Assembly: GCF_017303275.1 (NCBI RefSeq)
Contig: NZ_JAFKOJ010000003.1
Span: 372,001 to 436,000, forward strand
Reading direction: 5' to 3'
DNA from: Bacillus sp. NTK034
GTDB taxonomy: Bacteria > Bacillota > Bacilli > Bacillales > Cytobacillaceae
Length of the DNA: 64,000 nt
Positions 63,770 through 64,000 of the stretch are shown here, piece by piece. How positions within the stretch are numbered: the first letter of the stretch is position 1; every line of letters starts with the position of its first letter. Position numbers and translations under genes: made by a program. The notes under the pieces were generated by a model that was not told where the DNA came from, ran no database searches, and saw only the letters and a list, made by a program, of their open reading frames with translations.

Positions 63770-64000
63770 ATGACTTCTAAAGAAAAACAACTCAACTTAA
63801 AAAAACAAATGGCACCATATGAAAAATCAGATTTAACACGCAGCACCATGCAGCTGGTCAATACACTGGGACCTTTTTTCCTGCTGTGGTTCCTTGCTTA
63901 TAAGAGCCTGAGCATTTCTTACCTGCTGACGCTTGGCATATCTGTCATTGCAGCAGGCTTTCTGGTCAGGATCTTCATCATTTTCCATGATTGCTGCCAC
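63770..64000 (+). CDS. des: Acyl-lipid fatty acid desaturase (3' end beyond window)
   Basis: The first 77 residues: a hydrophilic head, two membrane helices (TLGPFFLLWFLAYKSLSISY, LTLGISVIAAGFLVRIFIIF) and the first His box HDCCH at the window edge. This matches Bacillus Des, a membrane enzyme that desaturates acyl chains after cold shock using iron held by His boxes. ATG follows GAAGGGAATT. The DesR-type palindromes upstream point to control by DesK/DesR, which are not in the window. Confidence 0.85.
   Translation, partial: MTSKEKQLNLKKQMAPYEKSDLTRSTMQLVNTLGPFFLLWFLAYKSLSISYLLTLGISVIAAGFLVRIFIIFHDCCH

Overview
The window looks like a stretch of chromosome from an endospore-forming member of the Bacillaceae (Bacillus sensu lato). 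Almost every recognisable protein has its closest named relative in Bacillus subtilis: HutU/HutI/HutG, NrnB, YkuS, YkpA, DhaS, YozQ, YqjF, PepF, YocH, TerD-type proteins, YaaH-type LysM hydrolase, MhqO-type dioxygenase, PbpG-like PBP, PpiB, YbxH, IspA, YpbS, DacC, YkuK, YndM, CotF and Des. There are strong AGGAGG-type ribosome binding sites, many TTG/GTG starts and numerous intrinsic terminators. I see no rRNA, tRNA, prophage, transposase or CRISPR array. These identifications come from reading the sequence and recalling families; no search was run.

Layout. 1-7.1 kb: the end of an AraC-type response regulator, then histidine utilisation genes hutU, hutI, hutG and a YjiH-type membrane transporter (no hutH or hutP in view). 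7.2-16.7 kb: NrnB-like DHH nuclease, a glycine-rich-domain-like protein with a Cys tail, DacF-like carboxypeptidase, YkuS, an ABC-F ATPase, and a MaoC/MaoC/penicillin acylase operon. 16.7-25.8 kb: SCO copper chaperone-like protein, DhaS aldehyde dehydrogenase behind an exact cre, a NupC transporter with a cre-like site and a 17-bp palindrome, a cluster of small sporulation-type proteins, a sulfite-oxidase-like molybdoenzyme, YqjF, a SplA-like protein and an erythromycin-esterase-like protein. 25.9-36 kb: PepF, YhfH, a seven-copy 52-bp tandem repeat, a two-PAS sensor kinase, YocH behind a WalR box, a coiled-coil protein, a lipoprotein, an aldo/keto reductase and a DEDD exonuclease.

36-46 kb: two TerD paralogues followed by a very acidic protein, a LysM-GH18 spore hydrolase, an SF1 helicase, a highly folded repeat plus a candidate small RNA, an MhqO-like dioxygenase and a PbpG-like class A PBP. 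46-54 kb: a ribbon-helix-helix-like small protein with palindromes in its leader, an HD hydrolase, a MtnX-like phosphatase, PpiB, Mug, a translationally coupled intracellular subtilisin / endonuclease I pair, an alkyltransferase-like DNA repair protein and DacC. 54-64 kb: YceI behind an MhqR-like operator, a Suv3-like helicase, a zinc alcohol dehydrogenase, a CoxG-like protein, YkuK, YndM, a DEAD-box helicase, CotF and the start of a DesR-controlled fatty acid desaturase.

Most of the window is ordinary core and sporulation gene content; I found no complete new defence or mobile system. The points most worth checking are genes whose only plausible start is ATA or ATT, the candidate minus-strand sRNA and folded repeat near 42.4 kb, the secretion-signal-free protease/nuclease pair, the GRDP-like protein with a Cys/Gly tail, the palindromic leader of the ribbon-helix-helix gene, and the two tandem repeat arrays.
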